From contig JAJEDD010000007.1 in assembly GCA_022821685.1 (NCBI GenBank), forward strand, positions 1 through 53,190: 53,190 nucleotides of DNA, in the 5' to 3' direction. Positions within the stretch are counted from its first letter, which is position 1. The number at the start of each line of letters is the position of its first letter. The notes beneath the pieces were generated by a model. It worked only from the letters and a program-made list of their open reading frames with translations. It searched no databases and was not told the DNA's origin. This DNA comes from Acidimicrobiia bacterium (lineage in GTDB: Bacteria; Actinomycetota; Acidimicrobiia; Acidimicrobiales; Aldehydirespiratoraceae). This document shows positions 8,253-16,450 of the stretch, piece by piece. Made by a program: the position numbers and the translations under genes.

Positions 8253-8902
8253 TCCCTAATGTAGAGTCTATCCATTCTATCAGTTCCTATGTTCGCCATT
8301 GCGTAGGAGCGATATCCGATCTTGATGTCGTCACGCAGATCCTCTGGCACGTCCTCTAGTCGCAATCGTACTACCTGGTCTATCTCCCAAGCTGGAAGCG
8401 ACACACAAAAGGTCCTGTCAGTGTTATCCACTTGTTCCACCACAACCTGCGTTCTCCATGGCTTGCGTTCGGGTGGAATATTGCCTGCTAACTCCGCTAC
8501 ACATTCAACGAGTGCGTCATGCAACTCCTCTGGCTCGCGAAGCTCGTTAGGAGGCAGTAGAACAGGAATGTATGGAAGAAGTGGACGAATAACCAGGATA
8601 TCTGTTGCCGCATAGCGCGTGCATAGAATCGCAGGGAACCCATGCATTGTCACGGACGCGACAAGTTCAGCTCCCGCGAATGTTGCATAGTTCGCGCGGG
8701 CGCTCAGGTTGTGGTCACAGATCACGGCGTGAGCCGCTTTCGGCAGAGCCGCGCACTCCTTGTTCACCGTCGACAGCGGACCCTTCAACTCATGCATCTC
8801 CAACCCAGCGTCTGACAACAGCCAGCCGAGTGACTCCCTGCTTCCTGCATCGTCGTCAACGACAGCAACCGTTGCAATGCTGTGCGAGCCGATCTGCCAC
8901 AT
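8240..8902 (-). CDS. Response-regulator receiver-domain protein
   Basis: A 220-aa protein with an N-terminal CheY-like receiver (VAVVDDDAGSRESLGWLL). The acidic triad is D16-D18 and the predicted phosphoacceptor Asp is D63 in VICDHNL; a Thr-like position sits in LCTR. The usual conserved Lys near the end of the receiver is not visible; the equivalent place reads VLLPPNEL. The C-terminal 90 residues (from about 130) match no DNA-binding domain I recognise. It lies 4 bp after the GHKL gene and overlaps the MBL gene, so it is the natural phosphotransfer partner of the kinase (inference). Confidence 0.75.
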   Translation of the reverse strand: MWQIGSHSIATVAVVDDDAGSRESLGWLLSDAGLEMHELKGPLSTVNKECAALPKAAHAVICDHNLSARANYATFAGAELVASVTMHGFPAILCTRYAATDILVIRPLLPYIPVLLPPNELREPEELHDALVECVAELAGNIPPERKPWRTQVVVEQVDNTDRTFCVSLPAWEIDQVVRLRLEDVPEDLRDDIKIGYRSYAMANIGTDRMDRLYIREWTR

Positions 8903-8906
8903 CGTC

Positions 8907-10967
8907 CTACGAACCGATCAGCGGAAGATTGACGGTGAACTCAGCACCGCCTAGTTCGCCGTGAGCAGCGGCCGCCACGCTGCCTCCCAAGTCGATCACA
9001 GTATCCTTTACGATCGTCAGTCCGAGGCCGGACCCACCAGGGCGTGTCGTCACGCCGGGAAGCCAGATCTCCGAGGTCGAATAGCCCTCGATGCCAGGGC
9101 CGTTGTCGGATACAGACAAGACGAGTCCGCCATTGCTCACCTGCGTCGTTAGCCGTACCACACGTTCCGCGGTGGTTGACTGTGATACGGCTGTGAGTGC
9201 ATTTGCCAACAGATTTACAATGACGGACTCGATCGCCGCAATCGAACCACGTAAATATGGGCTGGCATCGCACATCTGCAACTCAAGCTCAGCATCAAGC
9301 GCCACCATAAACGGTCGATAGGTCTCCGTCGCGCTCTTAACAACTTGGTGGATCTCCACGCGGCCGGCTCGCCGCTTGTCCTTGTCGACGAGACTGAGGG
9401 TACTCTCACTGAAAGCCTCCAGCGATGAAACGCCCGCCCCGATTCGATCAATCGGCCTAGCCAGCTCCGATGGCATCGGAGCGAATCTTGTGCCCAGCTT
9501 TCGTCGCAGAGTGCTCACAGCCCTACCAATCACTTTGAGGGGCCCTCCAGATGATTCGTGGGCGAAGGTTGCAGCCGTGATTCCAGCGGTGCTTAGAGTT
9601 CGGTAGAGTTGGACCTCTTCGCGCATCGCCCGTAACTCGCGCTCTTGCGCTTCGGTGTACTGGCCAAAAGCCTCCTTGAGTCCCGATGCTCCCGGGGTTG
9701 TTGACGTGATCTTGTCGATCTCCTGTTCGACGTCTGCTTTGGTTTTGGACGTCTCAGAGGGAGCTGAGAGGCGTTTCGTCTGACGCCGTTGCTCGGCGGC
9801 CTTGAGGCGCTGTCTTGCCATCCAGTCGAGACTGTCTTGGGCCATGCAACGTACGTCAGCGAAGGCGGGGGTTTCTATCACACCCGAGCGATCGGTCTTC
9901 TCTGTGAGCAACTTCTTGTGGTCGCTCACACGGATCCGACCGAGGGAGGTATTGGTGCTGGGACGCTCCTCAGGACTCTGGGATCTGCGTAGATTCATGT
10001 CCAGCCAGTCATTGCCCGGATCGCCGTATGGAGGAACGCGGATCCCGTCCACGTACAGCATCACGCCGCCAAGCTCGGCGAGCCATTCCCTGACATCTCC
10101 CACGGACGACTTGCGAGTTTGGAACGTCTTGGCATTGAGAATGAACACCCACAAATCGAATTGTGATGGAGGACAGCAGTACGGTCTACCGTCTCGGCGC
10201 AGATCCTGATGGTTAGCGGTAAAGAGAGTTTCACCCTTCCAATCCGTGACTTGTGCCTGAGCCTGACCGTCGACGTCTACCTTGACATGCAGTGAGTATT
10301 CCGCATCGTCAAAGTACTTCTTGCGTACGAGTTCCTCAAGATCCCTGAACTCGGATGAATCTAGGCTTGTGCGAAAATCGGATGGGTCGTCATCGAATGG
10401 ATCGGCCATCAACAAGAGCGCCCGGGCCAACTTCTTCACCTCTCTCCGGCCCACGCGAGACTTCAGAAAACGAATCCTGATGTCGGTTCCGGGAGAAGCT
10501 GATTCCTTGCGGGTACTCGTCTCAATCTCGAGCTCCACATCGTCCACAGCATCGGCGTCGTCGAACGCTTCCCAGTCGAGAACGATACGGTGCTGCAACT
10601 CCGGCTCGGATCGGGGCCAGGTCGTAATAGTCGCAGATTCACCGGCTCTAAGTGCGGCGAGGCGTCCGAGTCCCTTACTTCCAGCTAGGATGCGTCCCCG
10701 GGTCGTGCGCCCCCTCTTCACCTTGGCCGACCGTCCGAGTAGCAGGAAATGGTCAACGATGTCCGACGCTGTCATGCCGTCGCCATCGTCTCGGACATGG
10801 ATCGAGCCCCCTGCTTCTGACACGTGGATCAATCGCACCCTGCACCGGTGTGCATCGGCGTCATGAGCGTTCTTGACCAGTTCCATGACGCCATGCTCGA
10901 GCGACGGATTCAACTCCTCGCCCAGCCGGCGAAGGATGTCCGGCGCGAAGCGGAACTTAGCCAGCAT
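8907..10967 (-). CDS. Double-GHKL ATPase / histidine-kinase-like sensor
   Basis: A 686-aa protein with two Bergerat-fold ATPase modules. The N-terminal one resembles Hsp90/MutL/MORC: ELVKNAHDAD at residues 29-38, DDGDGM at 60-65 and GSKGLGR at 96-102. After a middle region and a Lys/Glu-rich linker comes a histidine-kinase-type core: a DHp-like FAHESSGGPL near 470, an N-box NLLANALTAV near 585, G1 box DNGPGI and G2 box GGSGLGLTIV. There is no membrane segment. The start is ATG 10967, which overlaps the methylase stop by 11 bp; a longer frame to 11015 has a non-conserved leader. The arrangement suggests an ATP-driven sensor passing phosphate to the receiver encoded 4 bp downstream. Confidence 0.82.
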   Translation of the reverse strand: MLAKFRFAPDILRRLGEELNPSLEHGVMELVKNAHDADAHRCRVRLIHVSEAGGSIHVRDDGDGMTASDIVDHFLLLGRSAKVKRGRTTRGRILAGSKGLGRLAALRAGESATITTWPRSEPELQHRIVLDWEAFDDADAVDDVELEIETSTRKESASPGTDIRIRFLKSRVGRREVKKLARALLLMADPFDDDPSDFRTSLDSSEFRDLEELVRKKYFDDAEYSLHVKVDVDGQAQAQVTDWKGETLFTANHQDLRRDGRPYCCPPSQFDLWVFILNAKTFQTRKSSVGDVREWLAELGGVMLYVDGIRVPPYGDPGNDWLDMNLRRSQSPEERPSTNTSLGRIRVSDHKKLLTEKTDRSGVIETPAFADVRCMAQDSLDWMARQRLKAAEQRRQTKRLSAPSETSKTKADVEQEIDKITSTTPGASGLKEAFGQYTEAQERELRAMREEVQLYRTLSTAGITAATFAHESSGGPLKVIGRAVSTLRRKLGTRFAPMPSELARPIDRIGAGVSSLEAFSESTLSLVDKDKRRAGRVEIHQVVKSATETYRPFMVALDAELELQMCDASPYLRGSIAAIESVIVNLLANALTAVSQSTTAERVVRLTTQVSNGGLVLSVSDNGPGIEGYSTSEIWLPGVTTRPGGSGLGLTIVKDTVIDLGGSVAAAAHGELGGAEFTVNLPLIGS

Positions 10968-12237
10968 GACGGGAACCCCCGGCGTCGATCCATGGTAGGG
11001 ATGCGATCGCCCCAACGGTCAAGTGTCGGCATCGGATCGCCCGGTTGAGCCATGCGTTGGCAGCCTCTGATCGCAACACTGCCAAGAGGCGATGGCATTC
11101 GTCGATCCCTCCGTCCAACGGCGAAAGGACCAGAAGGTGATTGTCGACGGCCACCTGGCGGTGATCGGCGACAATCGCACCGCGTGCTCTTGCTGGCTCT
11201 TCGGGTCGTGACGTGCGAGGTATGACAACGAACGGGCCGCGATGAAGCCTGCCGATGAAACGACGATCCCGGGCGACCGTTCTGATCGTGCCCCAAGTGG
11301 GAAAGTCCTTGGCGGTCAGGTACGGCCTCCGAGGTCCGCTGTCTGGCGCCCTGAAATGGACGACGGGACCAACCGAGACGTGAAACCGGCTGCCCACCGT
11401 CGGTCCCGACGCCTCCTGGACCCACGACTCCGGGGCGCCGCCGGCGGAGGGCTGGGCACGACGAACGGCACCGAGCAGGAAGACATCAACATCAGCCCAT
11501 TGGTCGAACTGGCCCAGGATGGTGGTCTCCTCGATATCGAGGCTCTCGCCCATAACGCGTCGCCACTGTCTGTAGCGCGCTCCGCTGCGCAAGACGTCTG
11601 GCAGCAAGGCCGAGAGACGCGATGCGGGCGCGAGCCGGGCCACAGTGTGGTCAAGGAAGTCTGCCGCTCCGTTGACCGTGCCACCCGCCCACGCGCAGTC
11701 GTCGGCACTCTGCACCGAGGCAAACGGCGGATTCAGCAGTACGTGGGTCGCGCTCGCTGCTTCGGGCGCGCTCCTCCCTTCGCCGCAGCGAGTTCGTACT
11801 TCCAAGTCGAGGTTAAGAACGCGACGCTGAAGTTCGAGTCGCCAAGCCGCCACTTCGACGAACTCCGGCACGATGTCCACTCCGTACAGATGCACCGTCG
11901 CCGTTGCGCGCTGGATCGCGGGTGCCAAGGCTCGGGCGGCGGCAAGTAGGAGATCTCCTGCGCCGCAACTCGTGTCCACAACGACGATCTTTCCTCGGGC
12001 CCCTCTGAGCGGTTCGGCGAGCCGATCAGCCAGTTCATGGGGCGTGAAGAAGGCACCCAACTTCCGCCGGTCGGTTAGTGAGACCAACCTGCGAAGCTCC
12101 GCGCTCGCCTGACCATCCAGTACTCTCGCTAACTCGTGCTCTGGGCACCGATCGAGTGCGAACTCAGTGTGCGCGTCGCAAAAGATGTCACGAAACTCAG
12201 CGAGCGCTCGCGCAGACGGCAGTCGATCACCCTTCAT
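10957..12237 (-). CDS. N6-adenine DNA methyltransferase (class I, NPPF)
   Basis: A 426-aa SAM-dependent DNA methylase. Residues 60-66 read LGAFFTP, typical just before motif I of type I/Eco57I-like adenine methylases. Motif I is VVDTSCGAGDLLLAA (about 84-98) and catalytic motif IV is LNPPF (about 171-175). The C-terminal 180 residues would hold the target-recognition region. No nuclease domain is fused and no dedicated endonuclease gene follows; instead the GHKL, receiver and MBL genes are coupled downstream. It is the first gene of that operon. It might methylate host DNA so that the downstream proteins recognise non-self DNA (inference). Confidence 0.85.
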   Translation of the reverse strand: MKGDRLPSARALAEFRDIFCDAHTEFALDRCPEHELARVLDGQASAELRRLVSLTDRRKLGAFFTPHELADRLAEPLRGARGKIVVVDTSCGAGDLLLAAARALAPAIQRATATVHLYGVDIVPEFVEVAAWRLELQRRVLNLDLEVRTRCGEGRSAPEAASATHVLLNPPFASVQSADDCAWAGGTVNGAADFLDHTVARLAPASRLSALLPDVLRSGARYRQWRRVMGESLDIEETTILGQFDQWADVDVFLLGAVRRAQPSAGGAPESWVQEASGPTVGSRFHVSVGPVVHFRAPDSGPRRPYLTAKDFPTWGTIRTVARDRRFIGRLHRGPFVVIPRTSRPEEPARARGAIVADHRQVAVDNHLLVLSPLDGGIDECHRLLAVLRSEAANAWLNRAIRCRHLTVGAIASLPWIDAGGSRHAG

Positions 12238-12489
12238 GGACTCAGAATACCCAGGCCATGAGTCAGAGTCCCGGCGCGTAACGAAGGCGGCGCTCTTGCG
12301 ACGACGCGGCTGAGCTCCAAGAGCGAGTTCCTCGTGCTCTTCTCTGCCTGCGCACCGGTGCAGGAGCGTTCACTGCCGGCCGCCGACGGGTGCCGCGGGG
12401 CACTCGTCCGAATCGGGTCGCTCTTGGTGTGCGAGGTGGCCTTGGTCGATGCACACGCCGGAGTGCCCTCGGGCAGGTCATCTAGGGCG

Positions 12490-12690
12490 TCAAGCACCTG
12501 CAGGGGGCCGGTTGGCGAGCCACTCGTCGATGACGCGGCGGGGCCAGCCGATGGAGTTCGCGCCCAGCCTGAGGGCTTGGGGGAATGTGCCGTCGGCGCG
12601 CCATCGACACAGCGTGCGTCGGCTGACGCCGACGCGGTCCAGCACGTCGGGAACGCGCAACATGGCTTCCGTGGACACTCTCGGTGACAT
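12490..12690 (-). CDS. AlpA-like excisionase/regulator (MerR-type HTH)
   Basis: A 66-aa DNA-binding protein with the AlpA/excisionase pattern: VPDVLDRVGVSRRTLCRW as the winged helix-turn-helix, then PQALRLGANSIGWPRRVIDE and WLANR. Such proteins activate or direct excision of P4-like islands. ATG 12690 is chosen over an upstream ATG at 12714 because GGAGGG precedes it at good distance. It agrees with the tyrosine integrase of the same element. Downstream (12240-12489) I see no convincing gene. Confidence 0.8.
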   Translation of the reverse strand: MSPRVSTEAMLRVPDVLDRVGVSRRTLCRWRADGTFPQALRLGANSIGWPRRVIDEWLANRPPAGA

Positions 12691-12691
12691 G

Positions 12692-12934
12692 TCAGGTCCC
12701 TCCACGGTCGGCACCGCTGTGGCTTCGATGCGCTGCGACCCGTCGCGGCGGGCTGTAGGGCGGCTGGCTCATCACGTCGAGGGCTCGGGAGTCGAAGTCG
12801 ACCGAGACGCAGCGGCCGCTGAAGTGGCTGTGGGGCGACACGGTCAGTGGCACAGCGCCGGTGGTGGTGCTTGCGCCGACAGAGATGGCGCAGGCCCTCG
12901 CGGTGGGGCCCGGGCGGTTTGATCGGGTGGTCAT
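12692..12934 (-). CDS. Possible small hypothetical protein
   Basis: An 80-aa frame from ATG 12934, immediately upstream of the AlpA-like gene and ending 1 bp before its start. It contains a moderately protein-like stretch (CVSVDFDSRALDVMSQPP) and His/Arg/Ser-rich ends. No clear ribosome-binding site precedes it. The phased GAACGC repeat at 12961-12986 lies only 27 bp upstream of this start. If not coding, the stretch is the leader of the AlpA-like gene. Confidence 0.28.
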   Translation of the reverse strand: MTTRSNRPGPTARACAISVGASTTTGAVPLTVSPHSHFSGRCVSVDFDSRALDVMSQPPYSPPRRVAAHRSHSGADRGGT

Positions 12935-12960
12935 GGGCTATCAAGCTACGAAGCCCCCAC

Positions 12961-12986
12961 GAACGCTGAGGAACGCTCGCGAACGC
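12961..12986. repeat. Triple GAACGC motif with 10-bp spacing, copy 1
   Basis: GAACGC occurs at 12961, 12971 and 12981, exactly one helical turn apart, separated by TGAG and TCGC. Identical 26-bp copies occur at 13516-13541 and 13630-13655. Phased direct repeats upstream of an excisionase-type gene suggest a protein-binding site; the protein is unknown. Confidence 0.8.
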
Positions 12987-13751
12987 GATCGGGCCAACGG
13001 CGGGTCTTCTGACGCCTTCGACAGTGCCATTCATGGCCAGAGTGGCCAGGTTGGTCATCGTGACGCCCAAGCAACAGCCCACAACCACAGGGACCCTGCA
13101 CACACACGGAGGATCCCAACAGCAGCCGACGTAGCCCAACAGCTACGCGTAGGCCTCAACGATGTATCCGCCGCTCGAGACGACGAACTCCTCGCCCAGC
13201 GCCCGGTGCGGCGCCCACAGCCAGGGCTGCGGCGACAATTGACCGCAGTGTGCTGCGAGGGCTCGTTGGTGTCCTTGAAGGGCTGCGTTCGGCCGGTTGG
13301 ACGGTGACGGATGCGGAAGTGACGTATGGAGTCCGGTCGAGGTGGTCGAATGGACTATGCGATGGTTGTAGTGGGGGTGCGTTCGCGTTGGGCGTCTCGG
13401 TGTGGTTTGGCCGCCACACGCTTGCACTAGTAGTGCCGACGAGGTCAGAAGGGGTGCGCGTCCGCCACTCTTGGCGGGCCGTAGCGCCGTTGCTGGAACC
13501 GTCTGCGGGCCCGAGGAACGCTGAGGAACGCTCGCGAACGCGGCCGAAACGACAGTATATCTCATAGCCTTCGGCGCGGCAGTAGGTTGGGTGCCTACCC
13601 CCGTTGCTGGAGCCGTCTGCGGGCCCGAGGAACGCTGAGGAACGCTCGCGAACGCCCCCGGCGACAGTGCATCTCGTAGCTTTCGGTTCGGGCTAGGTGC
13701 GGTGGCTGGCTGGCCGACCGGGAGCCTCAAAGGGGAGAGCGGCGTGCGAGC
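12987..13751. other. Largely non-coding, repeat-bearing region of the element
   Basis: About 770 bp with no convincing gene. Open frames exist on the minus strand across the region, but their predicted proteins are low-complexity Pro/Ser/Thr/Arg sequences created by the repeats. The identifiable contents are the two diverged copies of a roughly 90-bp repeat at 13488-13686. Confidence 0.5.
13488..13686. repeat. Two diverged ~90-bp direct repeats carrying the phased GAACGC motif
   Basis: Copy A (about 13490-13576) and copy B (about 13601-13686) share CGTTGCTGGA, CCGTCTGCGGGCCCGAG, the triple GAACGC block, and then GACAGT, ATCTC and TAGC-TTCGG with substitutions. The GAACGC triplets are at 13516/13526/13536 and 13630/13640/13650. 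The conserved block is the same as the one upstream of the AlpA-like gene. Confidence 0.8.
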
Positions 13752-13913
13752 ATGGTCAAGGACCAGGCCGCGGCGTCGGGTCCGTTTCTGGCCGAATCTG
13801 GTCTCGCCGCCGTCAAGGACAACGGAACGGCCGTCGTTGCGGACGCGGCGATGCGTGTGTGGTTGCGAGCCGAGGCGTCGTGGCCCGTGTGGCGCTGTGA
13901 ATGTTGCCGATGA
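13752..13913 (+). CDS. Possible 53-aa small protein
   Basis: From ATG 13752, preceded at a distance by AGGGGAGAG. It begins MVKDQAAASGPF and ends WRCECCR. The composition is reasonable and there is a Cys-rich end, but no family is recognised and the frame is short. It may belong with the following 115-aa gene. Confidence 0.22.
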   Translation: MVKDQAAASGPFLAESGLAAVKDNGTAVVADAAMRVWLRAEASWPVWRCECCR

Positions 13914-14035
13914 GATGAGACGGAAGTGTCGCCGTGATTTGGCGTGGTTCGCGGTCTACAGCAACGATGTCGCATGCCCAAACGCACTCTGTTTGTCGTC
14001 GTTGAACCGCCCTGGCTTTCCCAGAACGCCGTCCG

Positions 14036-14383
14036 GTGACGCTATGGCACGACCGCAAACTGGCCAAGCTCGAAGCCAAGATCGACGACGGTCTTAGCCG
14101 GGTGGCCCTGCTGACCGCGGCCGCCGTCAACGGCTGGGCGACCGCAGAGACCTCCGTCAGTCTCAGAGCCTGCGCTGATCGGCTCGACAAGCTCGCTTGG
14201 CGCTATGACCGCCTAGGGGCTGTCGGACGTGACGCAGGCACTCGACAGGCGTGGCGGGGCAGTGTCTCGGCGGGGGCTCGCACTGAAGCGACATTCGCTC
14301 GCAGCATCGTCGAGGCGTTGCAAGACGACGGACCCGACGAAGCCCGACGGAGGTTGGAGACTCACCTCGGGGACGACTTGTGA
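14036..14383 (+). CDS. Hypothetical helical protein
   Basis: A 115-aa protein from GTG 14036, the only start between an in-frame stop at 14003 and the coding part. It reads as an all-helical, Ala/Arg/Asp-rich soluble protein (e.g. ACADRLDKLAWRYDRLGAVG, then a C-terminal EARRRLETHLGDDL). No family was recognised. A strong GC hairpin lies 52 bp after its stop, which supports a real transcription unit. Confidence 0.42.
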   Translation: MTLWHDRKLAKLEAKIDDGLSRVALLTAAAVNGWATAETSVSLRACADRLDKLAWRYDRLGAVGRDAGTRQAWRGSVSAGARTEATFARSIVEALQDDGPDEARRRLETHLGDDL

Positions 14384-14434
14384 ACTCGCCTCAGCTAGAA
14401 GCGGGTGGTCATTTCGCGTGCGCCCGCGAGGCCG

Positions 14435-14457
14435 CTCGCGGCGGCTCTCGCCGCGAG
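14435..14457 (+). terminator. GC-rich hairpin, probable terminator
   Basis: CTCGCGGCG (14435-14443) and CGCCGCGAG (14449-14457) form a perfect 9-bp stem with a 5-nt loop. There is no T-tract, as is common in high-GC actinobacteria. It separates the 14036 gene from the DUF4268 gene. Confidence 0.5.
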
Positions 14458-14565
14458 GCGAGACAGCATCGAAGCGTTCCTCGACTTCCGAAGAGGCGCG
14501 CGAATAGGTGCACGCCGAAGCCCGTCAGGTGGAGCGAGCTTCGACAGTAGCGCTACGGTTCGGCT

Positions 14566-15486
14566 GTGATTGATCGACTAGTGGCGGCCCCGTTGCGTCA
14601 ACTGTGGCCCAATGAGGCGACCGACTTCACGCCGTGGCTGGCTGACAACATTGATCTGTTGGGCGACGCGTTGGACATGACATTCGAAGAGCCCGAGACC
14701 GAGGCCGCCGTGGGGGGCTTCAGCGCCGACTTGGCGGCGGTGAACGACCAGGGCGAGACCGTGATCGTCGAGAACTTCTTGAATCCCTCAGACCATCGTC
14801 ACCTCGGTCAGTTGATCACCTACGCCGCTGGGCTCGGCGCTGCCTACGCCGTGTTGGTCGCCGAGTCGTTCCGGGAGGAGCATCGCTCGGCGCTGGGGTG
14901 GCTCAATGACATCTCTCGCGACGGGTTCGGGTTCTTCGGCGTGGAGGTCGCGGCGTGGCGAATCGCCGACTCGCCGCCCGCACCACAACTCAACGTCGTG
15001 GTCGAGCCCGACAATTGGCGACGAGCGGTACGCGCAGCCGACACTGGCCGCAAGGCAACGTACGCCAAGTTCTGGGCCGGGTTCTTGCCGCGGCTGCACG
15101 ACGTCGAACCGCGGTGGCGCGGAACCAAGACGCCCCAACTCCAGAACTGGATGCAGTTCAAGTCCGCGGCGCCGGGAGTGAAGTACGTCGCGAGGGTCAG
15201 GACCTCGACGTTGACGGCGCAGGCCTACATCGACACCGGCGACGACACGACTACCAGCGAACTCTACGACTGGCTCCACGAGCAGCGCCACGAGATCGAG
15301 GCGGCGTTCGCAGCCGAACTGTTGTGGAACCGCCTAGAAGGCAGGCGCGCATCGGTCATCAACACCAACTACCCCAACGACGTGCACGTCGAAGACCGCG
15401 ACACGTGGCCCACGCTGTGGGAATGGCTAGTACCCACAATGGCTCGACTCGCCAACGCCATCGACCCCGTGCTCGACCGCTACTGA
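14566..15486 (+). CDS. DUF4268-type PD-(D/E)XK-like protein
   Basis: A 306-aa protein of the widespread DUF4268 family, commonly found as an orphan in defence islands. The N-terminal nuclease-like core has D55 (GFSADLAAV) and then TVIVENF at 66-72, so the canonical E-x-K is E-x-N, followed by DHRHLGQLITYAAGL. The same E-N variant is typical of the family. The DUF4268 half (RATYAKFW-like: KATYAKFWAGFLPRL near 160) and a helical C-terminus follow. The start is GTG 14566. It stands alone between the terminator hairpin and the convergent GIY-YIG gene. The function is uncharacterised; a nucleic-acid-related role is inferred from the fold. Confidence 0.75.
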   Translation: MIDRLVAAPLRQLWPNEATDFTPWLADNIDLLGDALDMTFEEPETEAAVGGFSADLAAVNDQGETVIVENFLNPSDHRHLGQLITYAAGLGAAYAVLVAESFREEHRSALGWLNDISRDGFGFFGVEVAAWRIADSPPAPQLNVVVEPDNWRRAVRAADTGRKATYAKFWAGFLPRLHDVEPRWRGTKTPQLQNWMQFKSAAPGVKYVARVRTSTLTAQAYIDTGDDTTTSELYDWLHEQRHEIEAAFAAELLWNRLEGRRASVINTNYPNDVHVEDRDTWPTLWEWLVPTMARLANAIDPVLDRY

Positions 15487-15652
15487 ACGGCTACCCCAGC
15501 CGCGGCACTTCAGCCGGCCCCATCACCGGTGCATCAGCGGAGCCGAAGCGCCGCGTGATTCCCCCGCTGGAACCAGAGGCTGTCCCCGAATCGGCTTATG
15601 CGCTAGAGCCTTGCAGCCGGGGGAAAGAACTTCAGTGATCAGGCCATCCTCA

Positions 15653-16234
15653 TCAGGGTTGACTTGCGGTCCATTCAAGCGGGTCTTCACAGATTGAGTC
15701 GAACTCTGTCCAAGCATGGCGGACGCCGGAGACCTCCGGCAGCAGCGATGCGCGGGTTCCCCAATTGAGGACGTGGCAGTTGTCGTATTCATCCGTCTGT
15801 TCATACGGGATCCCGGAGATGCGCTGTGCGTTCCAGTGCGGGGCGTGTGCGCTGATCAGAAGCTTCTCGGCTGTGTCGATATACGTTCCCCACAGCTCGT
15901 CATCGATAGCGCCCCCGTCCCGCTGACACTGAGTCGGGTGAACCCGTCCCGTGAAGAACCGCAGCAATGCAGTGTTGTCTCCCCAGGGCGCATTATCGGG
16001 GCCCCACTCCTGGCGGTCGGGGTTTGTGAACCTGGACCGGAAGGTCTGGTCGTTTGCTTGTCCGATGTAGAGCAGCGAGTCCGTGCCGCTGACTGGATGG
16101 GGGCCATAGACCTGGTAGATCCCGAAGTCTGTGCCGCCGTCCATCTGCAAGACATCCTCGAAGGTGTGCGGACCCTTCCATAGGAGGTGAATACGAGTCG
16201 GTTCGCGGCGTTCCGTCTCAGGGTCTACGGTCAT
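15653..16234 (-). CDS. GIY-YIG nuclease-superfamily protein
   Basis: A 193-aa protein with a GIY-YIG core: FGIYQVYG at residues 37-44, then LLYIGQA (about 54-60) and RSRF, with a candidate catalytic Glu in AEKLLISAHAPHWN near 125. The C-terminal part has no second recognisable domain. Members of this fold cut DNA using a single metal ion. It lies alone, convergent with the DUF4268 gene and 216 bp from the integrase stop. A role as restriction nuclease, homing-type enzyme or repair protein cannot be separated by sequence. Confidence 0.65.
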   Translation of the reverse strand: MTVDPETERREPTRIHLLWKGPHTFEDVLQMDGGTDFGIYQVYGPHPVSGTDSLLYIGQANDQTFRSRFTNPDRQEWGPDNAPWGDNTALLRFFTGRVHPTQCQRDGGAIDDELWGTYIDTAEKLLISAHAPHWNAQRISGIPYEQTDEYDNCHVLNWGTRASLLPEVSGVRHAWTEFDSICEDPLEWTASQP

Positions 16235-16450
16235 CGACTAGGGCCCCTGTTCTTGCGAGCCTGATCTGGGCCAGACGCTCCAGAAGGAGAGACTGTACTC
16301 ACCAGTGAGCAGGCTGATCATGCGTGTGGCTGCGATCTCGAGCTCCGAAGCGGAATCGAACATTGCGGGGCTGCTGTTTCGGCGACGGCCGCAGCCACCC
16401 AGCGTCAACACCAGGAGGCAGGACCGTGGCCGCGCGGGTGCATATGGTGG

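Noticed and set aside
12987..13730. Minus-strand frames of about 200-300 codons across the repeat region
   Set aside because: Predicted proteins are Pro/Ser/Arg-rich and contain the repeat-derived word FASVPQRS; no start context or domain.
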